A stretch of 64,000 nucleotides of DNA from contig NZ_NPEG01000008.1 of the NCBI RefSeq assembly GCF_002812045.1, positions 84,370-148,369 of the forward strand, written 5' to 3'. The notes below the pieces were generated by a model. It was given only the letters and a program-made list of their open reading frames with translations, was not told the DNA's origin and made no database searches. Every line of letters starts with the position of its first letter. The first letter of the stretch is position 1. The stretch comes from Leptospira haakeii (GTDB lineage: Bacteria; Spirochaetota; Leptospiria; Leptospirales; Leptospiraceae). Made by a program: the position numbers and the translations under genes. Of the stretch, positions 47,754 to 58,500 are shown in pieces.

Positions 47754-50723
47754 ATGAAAATGAAAAAAATAAAATTCAACCCTACAATCCTACTGATAGT
47801 ATTTGCCCTACTTTCAGTAACTCCTGTTTGGTCACAAGCTGCCGGGAAAATCCGCGGAAAAATCGTAGATGGAGATAACGGTGAAGCCGTTTTCGGTGCT
47901 ACCATCGTTGTTAGGTCCATTAAAAAATTCGCCAAATCGGATTTTGATGGAGCCTATGATTTAGAACTTCCTGTCGGTACTCACGAAGTGGAATTCCAAA
48001 TGTTGGGATATTCGCCTCAAAAAAGAACCATCAACGTAACCCCTGGAAAACCCCAAGTAGTAAACATTACCTTCGGTTTACAAACCTTAGAGACTGTAGA
48101 CGTAAAAGGTAGAGCTTTAAATGATGCGGAAGCCGCACTCTTAGCTCTTCAGAAAAAATCTGCTGCAGTTTCCGATGGTATTTCCAAAGAAGCTATTAAG
48201 AAAAGCCCAGACTCTTCTGCCGGTGAAGTAGTAAGAAGGGTTACCGGGATCACTCTCGTCGGAGGAAAATTCGTTTTCGTTCGAGGATTAGGAGAACGTT
48301 ATTCCAATACTGAATTGAACGATACATTAGTTCCTTCTACCGAACCTGACAAACGGGTTGTGGCATTGGATATATTTCCTTCCGGAGTTTTGAAAAACGT
48401 TCGGATCATGAAAACATTTTTACCTGAACTACCTGGAGAATTTTCTGGAGGTCTTGTTAAGATCGAAACCCAAGAGTATCCAGAAGAAAAACAACTTAGT
48501 GTCTCAGTCGGAGCAGGTGGTAACTATAATACTACTGGCCACAAATTCTTAAATATGAACCAGGGGAATTTTTTCGGCGGAGTAAATGATAATCAAAAAA
48601 TGCCATCAGCGCTTGCCGGAATTCCTGAATCGATCCCAATTGAACCAGGAAGCATTTTTGGAGGACTTCCTCCTCAAGGAGTTCAGGCCTCTGCTGGTCT
48701 ATTCAACCAAAAATGGACTCCCGATTCAGGTCCTGCTTCGTTTGATAGGAACTTCTCTATTAATTATGGAGATACATTCAAAGTGGGAGCTACTTCCCGT
48801 ATTGGGGTTTTAGTAGGTTCTACCTATAACCGCAATTATCGCTTCCGCCAAGAGAGCTCAAATCGTTATTTTGCAAACCCACTCTCCACTCTAACAACGG
48901 CAGGTACCAACCTCACATTACAACAGCACCAAGATGCTGATATGTACATTGAAGAAAGGAACTGGGGAAACAACGCAAATATCGCGTATGAAATCACAAA
49001 AGGTCAGCAGATCTTTTTGAAAACCTTGTTCACCCAGCAAGGAGAATCGCAAGTCCGTGATGCAACAGGACAGGATAAAATCGACAATTTCGATTTTAAG
49101 GCTCTTACCACCCAATACACAAGCAGTCGCATCTTCCATAATACGATTGGAGGAGACCACGCTTTAAATTGGTTCGGAGATAGGGCTCATAAATTCGACT
49201 GGAGATTCAACTATGCTGAAGCAAATAGAGACCAGCCGGACCTACAACAACAGGTATGGAGAAGGGCTTCGACTGCAGATCCATTTACCGATTATACCCG
49301 TTTAGGAAATAACCCGGATGGATCTCGATTCTTCTCAGAATCCAAAGATACAAGCCGTACTACTAAATTGAATTATGAAATTCCTTTCGACCAATGGAGC
49401 GGATTAAAATCACTTTTCAAATTCGGAACTTATACGCTTTCAAGGGAAAAGGATTTTAGATTCAGGGAATTCGGACAAAAACCAAATACTGCGGTACCTC
49501 TTACAAATCTGTATCCTGTACCGGGTGAAATCTATTCTAACCCTATTTATTTCGTCCAAAACGACTTTACCTTCTCCGAAAGACAAGTGGAGTCTAACGC
49601 ATATGACGCTTTCCAGAGATTACAAGCGTATTATTCTCAAGTGGAACTTCCGATCCTTCCTAAATTGAAAGTTTTAGCAGGGGTCCGTTACGAAGATAGT
49701 TACCAAAAAGTAAAAACCTTTGCGACAAGAGATTCCAATAGTCCATTTAACTTAAGTTATGGATGCGGATCTATGGATGAATTCACTAAGATCGCTTTGG
49801 TTCGAAATAATATTTGTGATCCGAATAATAACGGTGTGGGAGAACTTCGTACAAAAGACAAACTCCCCTCTTTCAACGTAAACTGGGAATTTGCAGACAA
49901 CCAGATCTTGCGTGTATCTGCAACCCAGACCTTAACTCGTCCCGACTTAAGAGAATTATCTCCTTTTGGATTCACTCCTTATTTCGGCGCAAACAGGATA
50001 TTCGGTAATTCGGACTTACGCAGATCTTATATCCACAACTATGATGTAAGATATGAATACTATCTGAACTCAACCGACTATATCGGAGTAGGGGCCTTCT
50101 TAAAACAAATTTCCAACCCTATCGAGATGATCGGACAGCCAATTGCTGGAAGTATCGCTCAACGTTTCACATATCTTAATGCGGAACAAGGAACGATCAG
50201 AGGGGTTGAATTCGATTTTCGTAAAGATGTAACTAAATGGATGAGATTCGAAGCAAATATGTTCTTAATCAATTCCAGAGTAGACGTAATTTCTTGGAAC
50301 GAATATATAATGGCGAAGGGAGGACTTTTGGATCCTCTTTCCAAAGCAGCCGCTTATAACCCGACCAATATTTCTCGTCCTTTGCAAGGCCAGTCCCCAT
50401 TGGTATTCAATATTAAATTCGATTTCTACTTAAACGAAAAGAAGACTCAGAATATCGGTGTTTATTATAATTACTTCGGCGACAGACTATTCGCAGTCGG
50501 AGCAAACGGATTACCTGATGCTTACGAAAGAGCAGTTGGTCTAACCGACGTAGTTTATACTACTAAGAGAGGGGACCATCTTGAATTCAAAGTTTCTGCT
50601 CAGAATATCTTCGATACTCGTTACAGAGTTTATCAGAAAAACGAGCTAACTGGGGAGAAGGAACTATTCCTTTCATATAGAACTGGTGTGAGTTACTCTT
50701 TCCAAGCTACTTATAAACTTTAA
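47754..50723 (+). CDS. TonB-dependent outer-membrane receptor with carboxypeptidase-like N-terminal domain
   Basis: 989 residues. Signal peptide to about residue 28. Residues 30-115 form a carboxypeptidase-D-regulatory-like domain ([20 protein letters not shown]), as in Bacteroidetes-type receptors. The plug follows ([27 protein letters not shown] and [14 protein letters not shown]), then a 22-strand-type barrel ending in [15 protein letters not shown]. Energised uptake of a large or scarce ligand is expected. Its pairing with a beta-helix lipoprotein resembles receptor-lipoprotein uptake pairs. No TonB, ExbB or ExbD gene is in the window. Confidence 0.9.
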   Translation: MKMKKIKFNPTILLIVFALLSVTPVWSQAAGKIRGKIVDGDNGEAVFGATIVVRSIKKFAKSDFDGAYDLELPVGTHEVEFQMLGYSPQKRTINVTPGKPQVVNITFGLQTLETVDVKGRALNDAEAALLALQKKSAAVSDGISKEAIKKSPDSSAGEVVRRVTGITLVGGKFVFVRGLGERYSNTELNDTLVPSTEPDKRVVALDIFPSGVLKNVRIMKTFLPELPGEFSGGLVKIETQEYPEEKQLSVSVGAGGNYNTTGHKFLNMNQGNFFGGVNDNQKMPSALAGIPESIPIEPGSIFGGLPPQGVQASAGLFNQKWTPDSGPASFDRNFSINYGDTFKVGATSRIGVLVGSTYNRNYRFRQESSNRYFANPLSTLTTAGTNLTLQQHQDADMYIEERNWGNNANIAYEITKGQQIFLKTLFTQQGESQVRDATGQDKIDNFDFKALTTQYTSSRIFHNTIGGDHALNWFGDRAHKFDWRFNYAEANRDQPDLQQQVWRRASTADPFTDYTRLGNNPDGSRFFSESKDTSRTTKLNYEIPFDQWSGLKSLFKFGTYTLSREKDFRFREFGQKPNTAVPLTNLYPVPGEIYSNPIYFVQNDFTFSERQVESNAYDAFQRLQAYYSQVELPILPKLKVLAGVRYEDSYQKVKTFATRDSNSPFNLSYGCGSMDEFTKIALVRNNICDPNNNGVGELRTKDKLPSFNVNWEFADNQILRVSATQTLTRPDLRELSPFGFTPYFGANRIFGNSDLRRSYIHNYDVRYEYYLNSTDYIGVGAFLKQISNPIEMIGQPIAGSIAQRFTYLNAEQGTIRGVEFDFRKDVTKWMRFEANMFLINSRVDVISWNEYIMAKGGLLDPLSKAAAYNPTNISRPLQGQSPLVFNIKFDFYLNEKKTQNIGVYYNYFGDRLFAVGANGLPDAYERAVGLTDVVYTTKRGDHLEFKVSAQNIFDTRYRVYQKNELTGEKELFLSYRTGVSYSFQATYKL

Positions 50724-50748
50724 GAGAGTTTAAAATTCTACATCAAAG

Positions 50749-50790
50749 AAAAGCCTTCGGTTCTTAAGTAAGAATCGGGGGCTTTTTACT
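50749..50790 (+). terminator. Terminator of the TonB-dependent receptor gene
   Basis: AAGCC TTCGGTTCT (50751-50764) pairs with AGAATCGGGGGCTT (50771-50784) as a 14-bp stem with three G-U pairs and a 6-nt loop, ending in a T run. It is 28 bp past the stop. Confidence 0.8.
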
Positions 50791-50801
50791 TTAAGAAAAC
50801 C

Positions 50802-51145
<344 letters not shown>

Positions 51146-54100
51146 ATGAAGAATATCTACAAAATTCTCCCGAAATTCAAGATGGCAGTATTAATTATTG
51201 CCCTCAATTTCTTTGGATGCTCCGGAAGTTGGAACTTTTGGGATGACGGGAATGTCGATCTATCGAAAGCGACCTGGCTCGTTGCAGAAAAAGTTCCGCT
51301 GATTGTAGATAAAGGCGGAGTTCCAGGAATCACTCCGACTACCCCAATCAATAATCTGTTCACCTTACCTCCAGGCACAAAAGTAAAGGCAACCGCTTTG
51401 GGAGGAGTCATTGATCCAACGGGAACCACTATAGTAAATGATTTTGACGGAGACGGGATATTAAACGAAAGCGAAACGACAACTAACGTTTGGGTCGCCG
51501 ACTACCCAGTAATAGAAGCGATTATCGCCCCTCCGGTTACGATGAAGATCCAAATCTTAAAAAATTCACAAAGCACATCGGATGAAATTTCAAATGATAT
51601 CACCTCTTCTGACTTCGAATCGAATAAAACACAAGGCTCAGAAAGAATCCACCAAAATGAACTTAATTTAAGAACGGTTCAATTCCAGGATTCATTCGCC
51701 AGCTCGAACGAGCTATCCAATTCAACAAGCCAAAGCACTGCATATGGAACCCAAAGCGGGATCGGACCGGTACAACTTGGACTAAATTATTCATCTAGTA
51801 CATCAAATAGTTGGGAAGCAAAAAACTCACTCTCTACAACCACAACAAAATGGGCAGATAAACCCTTTAAAAATAATATAGATACACAAGCCAATAATCT
51901 GAAATCATCGTCCGCTACTTCGAATGCAAAAAAATATCGCTCAGAAAAAACTCAAAAAATCAATGAGACTTCTCAGGTAGATGCAAATGCAGGCTATGTT
52001 CGGGCAGCACTTTATATAAAAAATACTTCTGTAAACATGCCAGTCAAACTTACGAACATACTTTGCTCGCTTATGTTTGAAAATGGAACGGGAGATTTGA
52101 TCCCGATCCAAAGTTTCCGCTTAAGGAACGACGACTATAGTCTCTTCGAAGTCAATGTTTATGGAGGTTCGGAATTTGGGCCTTACGTGGTCCAGCTTCC
52201 AGGTCTCAATACTTCCGAAATTGAGAATGCCATGGCTGCCGGCTATAATCCTAAAATTTTCATCGTTGATTACGAAATGAGCCATGTGCCGGATTCGAAC
52301 TACAAATCTAGTCTTTTAAATTTCTCAGGTAATAACTTAAAAATAATAGAAGAGAACGCGAAAGGGAGAACTGGATTAATTAGGATCTACGGGCCGAATA
52401 TGAGACAAATGTATCGCGTCGCCGCATTCGATACACCTGATAGTTCAGATACCTGCGCAAGAACAGCGACAATACTCTCCCCTGGAATAAGCCTCAGAAA
52501 AGCTTTGGAGCGATTGCAATGTAACGGGCTAAAGATAGAATTTCAAGACTATGTAGTTGATTTATCCGAAGTAGCACCTGCATTAGGAGAATTTAAATTA
52601 CATTTAAAGGGAATTAAAAGTTTAGGTCCAATTCCTACGAATATCCCTTGCGACCCTCAAACTCGAATTGGATCAGACGGAGTTTCAAGAACTGCTTGCG
52701 TGCAAAGACCTATTAGCACATGGACCGAAGAAGAAAAAGCAAATTCAGGTGTTTGGGCGATCTACTCGAACGGTAAGTATTATAATCTAACCGAATATTT
52801 TAAAGACTTGGACGATTCGATCAGAACTTTCGATCCTACAAATAGCCAAAAGGTCCCGATGGTGAAAGGTGTAGATTCTACCATTTGGGCAGGCGATTAT
52901 TATGATATCGTTTATATTTCCTTTAAGGATCTTTTAAAGAAGGAAGAAGAGAAAACTTTTGGAACAAACCCTTTAGAGACTCAAAGGGAATACAAACTTA
53001 ATACATCCTGGGATTTAAATTCCTTTGGAAATTACCCATATGATCCGGAAATAAAATCGCTCTTTTTAGGAAAGTTAGGCTTTGGGGAACGATTTGAATT
53101 AAATATCAAGTTAGATTCTAATCAATATTTAACTCCTAATTTCGGCCTTCCTATTACTAGCGGAACCTTTCAATATTTTTCTGATTTTAATTACAATATT
53201 ACGAATGATCTCAAGAAGCTTAGCATTAATGAAGCTGCAGATATGGAGATCAGCTTAGGTTTCGGTGGAGAAAGATCAGACTGGTTTCACATTGTAAAAG
53301 ATTTGGACAATTCCAATTCCTTCAAACCAAAAAACTGTGGAAGAACATTAGATTATGTAAATCAAACATACTCTCTCTGTATAGAGCTCCCCACTGCTCA
53401 CGAATATGTAGATCCAAGCGTAAGTTTGATCAATTTATACTTACGCCCTTCCTTAAATAACGCATATCGTAGGACAATTTGGCCTTTAAAATACCAAGAT
53501 GTGCGCAAAATGAGAGGAGAATTAGGAAATACAGTTGAGATTGGCAATACAATAGTTAAAGTATCGAAAAGCACAGGTTTAGCGGAAGTTGGGGAAAATA
53601 TTTATATATTAGGGGATTCTAATGCTTATTCGATTTCCTCAATAGGTGCACAGGCCGCTGACGGGTCCTATAATATAACAATCAATCCACCAATCAAAAA
53701 GTTCTCAAGAAAAACGACTGAAATATTCGTAAAAGGTACTCTCACTTCTCCAGATGTAAGACTAAGTGTCGAAAGTGGTTTTTACAGCGACTGGAATACA
53801 CAAGTACAATCCGCATTTATTCCAAATGCGTGGCAAACAAAGCAGTATCTTCCATTCGAATTAGGAAGTTCCGTAAATTGTAGTACAAATCTATTTCATC
53901 CTTTGAATTGTTTAGGAATTAATGCAAACCTAGACGCAATTAATTGGATGGGGAATAATAATAAAGGAGTGGCTCATTGGAATTCCTGGGCAGATGCATC
54001 CAATTTTCCGACTTTCTTATCTACCGGGTTATTCGGATTTTCCGCAAACACCGGGAAAGTCTATAGACTCGATGCGGCTAAATCAGATTTTGCAACAAGC

Positions 54101-55483
54101 CAAAATACGGTAAACATCAACCCTATTGCACCCAAGGTTGTTATATCAGGAGATACTGCGTTAGTTATTTATTTAACGAAAAACCAGGCAAACGATATGG
54201 GACAATTATTCGGTAGATATTTTAAAGTATCTACCGGAGAAGCTCTCACCAATGAGTTCTCTCTTTCCTCCGATATTACCCCTACGACAGGGATCGGAAG
54301 TTTCGCGGTCGATGTAAAAAATTCAAAGGCAGCAGTCGCGATCAGGAATACCGAAGATCCAGACCTGCATGGAGGTTATGCCTCCATCTATATTAAATTC
54401 CTTGATATGAACTCTTTAAGCACGTCGGCCACCTCTCAATTAGTGGCACGACATACTACAGAGTTTATAATGGGTTCTCCAGTTACAGTAAACGTAGGAG
54501 ATACCAGAACTATTGTTGCTTGGATAGCTGCTGGCAGTCCAAATATGCAAATTAGGACTCGAATCTATCAAAATAGCAATGGATCCCCCGTAACCGCAGC
54601 AACTACAGCTTTAACATTTTCCACAGCCGCAAACGGTTTCCAAAGTTTCCTATCTTCAAAACTCCAAGGGGATATTGCCGTATTTGCCTCAATGGGAGCA
54701 TCATATTCAGATTCATACTATTATGGTGGCGTAAGCTCTATTAACATAACTACCGGAACAAAAATTAAGGAAACATTATTGAACGGTGGAAGCGGAATAT
54801 TTCTAACGGCCTCAGGTTACAATCTCGACGATCCTGAGATTTCACTATGTGCGTCGGGAGACAAAGGATTTTTGGTATGGCGATCGCCGGATAATAATTT
54901 AAAGGCTCAAATCATTACTATATCCACTGGTAACCTAAGCACTCCTATCGTTGCCTATGATACCGGAGTATCAAAGGTTAGATGTGAAACTAGCGGAAAT
55001 ATCGGAATATTAAACTATTCCAAAGGAAATCGGATTTATGTCAGGACAGTCGATTTAAATACTGCGTTTGCAAGAGAAACCTCTCCTACGGCAATAGATT
55101 CGATGTTAGGTGCCGCTAGCAAAAAGATCGGCAATACTTTTGTTAGCGGATCAAATCTAATATCTCTTTGGGAGCATACTGAGGGCGGAAAATCAACGAT
55201 TAGAGGAAGAACCGTTTCCATTCCTACCTTATCTCCCAAAGGGCCAGGAGACTTTTTTGTAAGCACTAGTAACCAAGGAAATCAAAGTCTTCCTAATATT
55301 GCCGGAAACCTACAAGATGCTTTCGTTGTATGGTACTCAGTAGACGCGTTCCTTACAAGAATTAGAGGTTTGAATTTTAACCTGACTAGTCCACCTGGCG
55401 CTCTCCAGTATGGTATGAACAACTTCTTCATTGCACCTTTGATAGAAAGAGATTTCACCATCTGGACAAAAGTTACTCAGTAA
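51146..55483 (+). CDS. Protective-antigen-like (binary toxin B-type) lipoprotein with C-terminal repeat propeller
   Basis: 1445 residues. Signal peptide and lipobox FFGC (Cys25). Residues 99-110 read DFDGDGILNESE: Asp99, Asp101, Asp103, Ile105 and Glu110 match the spacing of the anthrax protective antigen calcium site (D-x-D-x-D-x-I-x4-E). Next come VADYPVIEA and a Ser/Thr/Asn-rich stretch (about 140-290; SNSTSQSTAYG, NYSSSTSNSWEAKNSL, then AGYVRAALYIKNTS). This parallels the protective antigen pore-forming domain (VAAYPIV, NSNSSTVAIDHS, NANIRYVNTG). LSPGISLRKALERL (about 443) resembles its DMTLKEALKIAF. From about 960 on, repeats such as FVVWYSVDAFLTRIRGLNF suggest a beta-propeller. No PA14 domain or furin site seen. 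Followed 24 bp later by the RHS gene. Confidence 0.6.
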   Translation: MKNIYKILPKFKMAVLIIALNFFGCSGSWNFWDDGNVDLSKATWLVAEKVPLIVDKGGVPGITPTTPINNLFTLPPGTKVKATALGGVIDPTGTTIVNDFDGDGILNESETTTNVWVADYPVIEAIIAPPVTMKIQILKNSQSTSDEISNDITSSDFESNKTQGSERIHQNELNLRTVQFQDSFASSNELSNSTSQSTAYGTQSGIGPVQLGLNYSSSTSNSWEAKNSLSTTTTKWADKPFKNNIDTQANNLKSSSATSNAKKYRSEKTQKINETSQVDANAGYVRAALYIKNTSVNMPVKLTNILCSLMFENGTGDLIPIQSFRLRNDDYSLFEVNVYGGSEFGPYVVQLPGLNTSEIENAMAAGYNPKIFIVDYEMSHVPDSNYKSSLLNFSGNNLKIIEENAKGRTGLIRIYGPNMRQMYRVAAFDTPDSSDTCARTATILSPGISLRKALERLQCNGLKIEFQDYVVDLSEVAPALGEFKLHLKGIKSLGPIPTNIPCDPQTRIGSDGVSRTACVQRPISTWTEEEKANSGVWAIYSNGKYYNLTEYFKDLDDSIRTFDPTNSQKVPMVKGVDSTIWAGDYYDIVYISFKDLLKKEEEKTFGTNPLETQREYKLNTSWDLNSFGNYPYDPEIKSLFLGKLGFGERFELNIKLDSNQYLTPNFGLPITSGTFQYFSDFNYNITNDLKKLSINEAADMEISLGFGGERSDWFHIVKDLDNSNSFKPKNCGRTLDYVNQTYSLCIELPTAHEYVDPSVSLINLYLRPSLNNAYRRTIWPLKYQDVRKMRGELGNTVEIGNTIVKVSKSTGLAEVGENIYILGDSNAYSISSIGAQAADGSYNITINPPIKKFSRKTTEIFVKGTLTSPDVRLSVESGFYSDWNTQVQSAFIPNAWQTKQYLPFELGSSVNCSTNLFHPLNCLGINANLDAINWMGNNNKGVAHWNSWADASNFPTFLSTGLFGFSANTGKVYRLDAAKSDFATSQNTVNINPIAPKVVISGDTALVIYLTKNQANDMGQLFGRYFKVSTGEALTNEFSLSSDITPTTGIGSFAVDVKNSKAAVAIRNTEDPDLHGGYASIYIKFLDMNSLSTSATSQLVARHTTEFIMGSPVTVNVGDTRTIVAWIAAGSPNMQIRTRIYQNSNGSPVTAATTALTFSTAANGFQSFLSSKLQGDIAVFASMGASYSDSYYYGGVSSINITTGTKIKETLLNGGSGIFLTASGYNLDDPEISLCASGDKGFLVWRSPDNNLKAQIITISTGNLSTPIVAYDTGVSKVRCETSGNIGILNYSKGNRIYVRTVDLNTAFARETSPTAIDSMLGAASKKIGNTFVSGSNLISLWEHTEGGKSTIRGRTVSIPTLSPKGPGDFFVSTSNQGNQSLPNIAGNLQDAFVVWYSVDAFLTRIRGLNFNLTSPPGALQYGMNNFFIAPLIERDFTIWTKVTQ

Positions 55484-55507
55484 CTCAGAATTTTCGGAAA
55501 ATATAAT

Positions 55508-58500
55508 ATGAAATATTGGAAAAGGATGGTCGTTTATTCGGTCATTCTTCCCCTCTTTCTAACTTCCTGCTCTGGTGGATCGGACATGATGAATCGTTTA
55601 TTCCGATTCGCAGGAGTTTTACCATCTGGAACTTCTTTCTTGTCTCCAGGTTCAGCACCTGCACCGGAAGGAAGTGATCTATTTTCTATTTCTACAAACT
55701 ATAGCGAAGCGATCGATGACCCGGAAACAAAAGCGGATGCCTTGGCTGGAGCAATGTTTATCGCACCACCAGAACCGAATAATTTTGGAGCGGTTTCTTT
55801 AAATTATCCTATCCAAGTTCCTGCGGGTAGAGCCGGTGTTCAACCTAACCTAGCGTTATCCTACTCTTCTACAGGAGGAGATGGATGGACAGGTATTGGT
55901 TGGAGTATAGGTCTTGGAGCAATCACAAGAACTCCCGAATATGGGGCTTTGTTCTATGACTCCAGGGATACATTTACTTGGAACGGAAAAAGACTCATCA
56001 AAGTTTCCGGTTCCACTTCCAATGAGAACGGTATGTACAGACCGGAGATCACGGAAGAAGATTTTGCATTGTTAAAATTAACGAATATAGAAAACGGAGG
56101 AACCTGGGAGGTTTTGGATTCTGGCGGAACCAAAACGATCTATGGAGATTCTTCTTCCAATCGGATCTATGATCCAAACCAGATCACAAGAACATATAGT
56201 TGGTATCTTTCTAAAACGGAAGACCGGAATGGAAATTATATGCAGGTCACTTACGATACTTCTAACTATTCCGAAAAACGGAACTTATACATTCAAGAGA
56301 TCAAATATACTGGAAATAGTAGAAGTGGATTTCCTGCGAAACAATATGTGAAATTTATCACAAAATCCAGGGGGGACTCGTATGTAAGTATGGCTCCAGG
56401 GTTCACCATGGTTATGGACAAACTTCTAGATAAAATGGAAGTGGGTTGGACAGGTGGGAAACTTTGGACTTATAATCTTATATATGATACTTCTTTCGAC
56501 TCAGGAAGACCCATACTCAAAACCGTAGATTCGGATCATCATACTACAAAACCTGAATTCAAATATAGCAACTCTTCAGGCCTATTAACTTGGCAGAATG
56601 TTGTAAACCAAACTTCCAGTGAAACGGAACTGTTGCCTGCATCCACTGAATATTTTGAGGGAGATTTTAACGGAGATGCGATTTCGGATATCGTAGTCTT
56701 CAATCCCCAAACAGGGAATTGGAAAGCAGCAGAAGGAAGAAAAGAAGGCGGATATAGTTTCAAAACTTACGCAAACCGTTATAAAAACTACGACGGTCCT
56801 TCTAAGATTCGATTCTTCAAAGGCAACGTTAGTGGAGATTTTAACGGTGATGGAAGAGCCGATATCGCATTATATCTGCCTGAAACTAGAGACTTTATAG
56901 TCGCAGAACACGACGGACAAGTATTCCAATTCCGTAATTATGGAAGATTGTTGAGTGGGATCCCGGATATTTTCCGGATGGAATGGTTCCCCGGAGACTA
57001 TGATGGGAATGGTCTTTCTGATTCTCTACTTTTCGACGAACCTACCGGTCTTTGGACCTTGATGTTGAACAAGGGTGGTAGTTTTGAATTTTTGAAAATA
57101 GGAAAAAAATTCCAAAATGTATTTAGAGGAGATTATTCTCCGAATGCGAATTTGGATAGTGTTGGCACAAATGATAGCAGCATTGATGGAAAAGATAGAG
57201 CAAAGGTTAAGTTCTTAAGCGGGGATTATAACGCGGATGGGCTAACTGATATTTCTCTTTATGACCAACGTACTGGAAAATGGTTTGTTGGAGAAAATCT
57301 TAGAAATCCTGATAAAACAGATCCAATCTATTTTAAAACTAACTGGGTATTATACAAAGTTTTTATAGCACCTGAGCAGACTCTATTCTCCAATGATCAA
57401 TTCTCCGGAGACTTTAATGGAGATGGAACTTCGGACTTTTTATTATTCGATCGTTCTTCTGGAGAATGGACTCTTGGAGAGACAATTAACAAGACCATTA
57501 ATTTTAAGACCTGGTCCAAGTCTCCTCAATTCAAAACAATCACTCGTTGGCTCCAGGGGGATTTTAATGGGGATGGAGCTACCGATATAGGATTTTTCTC
57601 GGAAACCGATGGGAAGTTTTGGATTGGGGAAGCAACGTCTAACGGATTCCGATACAAGATTTATAGCGATATGAGTTACGGTCCAAACCAGGAAAGAGTG
57701 ATGAAAACTCCTCTTCCTTTGGACGAAGTAAATCCGGTCAAAGGATTTGGAGTATTTGCAACTTCTTCCGATACTAAAACAGTTCTTTTAGATTACCAAT
57801 ACGATGGGAACTCCAACCCGGGAAAAGGGGAAATCGCATATCCTGGATGTTTTACTACAAACGATTGCAGTGCTTCTCCTGAATTACTTCTATTCGATAG
57901 AAAAACAGGAGTCTTCGATTTTAAGAAGGGTTCTACTTTTACTGAAGCAGTTCTTACCGGCTTTAATCCGGAGACTAGTGGGATCGTAACTATAAATAAT
58001 GGAAAAGCAGATCGTTATACTGTAAACACTCGAGATGAAGTTCTGTTCTTCGGAGATTTTGGAACTACTAGTAAATTCTTTGTAGTAACTTTAGATAGTG
58101 GTACTGCATTCAAAAGAACAGATCTTGTAAGTATTGCTGATTCTCAGGTTGTATCTTTTGATATTAATTCGAGTGCTTACGCAATCGATAATTTCGATTC
58201 TACTAATTCCAAATCCGCATTGGTTTTAAATGACCAGACAACTAATAGTGCTCAAAGATTTTTACTCACAGGACCAAGTGGAACGAAATATTTAACCGTT
58301 ACTGGGGATGTTCTGGATTCTTATCTGCAGAATCTATTTCAAGTTGGAAGCGAAACGAATCGAAACAGAAGAACAAGTTTCAGTGTTTTCTCCGGTGATT
58401 TTGCGGGAGTCGGAAAAGCACAGATCCTTCTCGTGGATAGAACTGGAACAACACATAAATGGTATTTAGGAACCATCGGGACTTCTGCTATCAACTTCAA

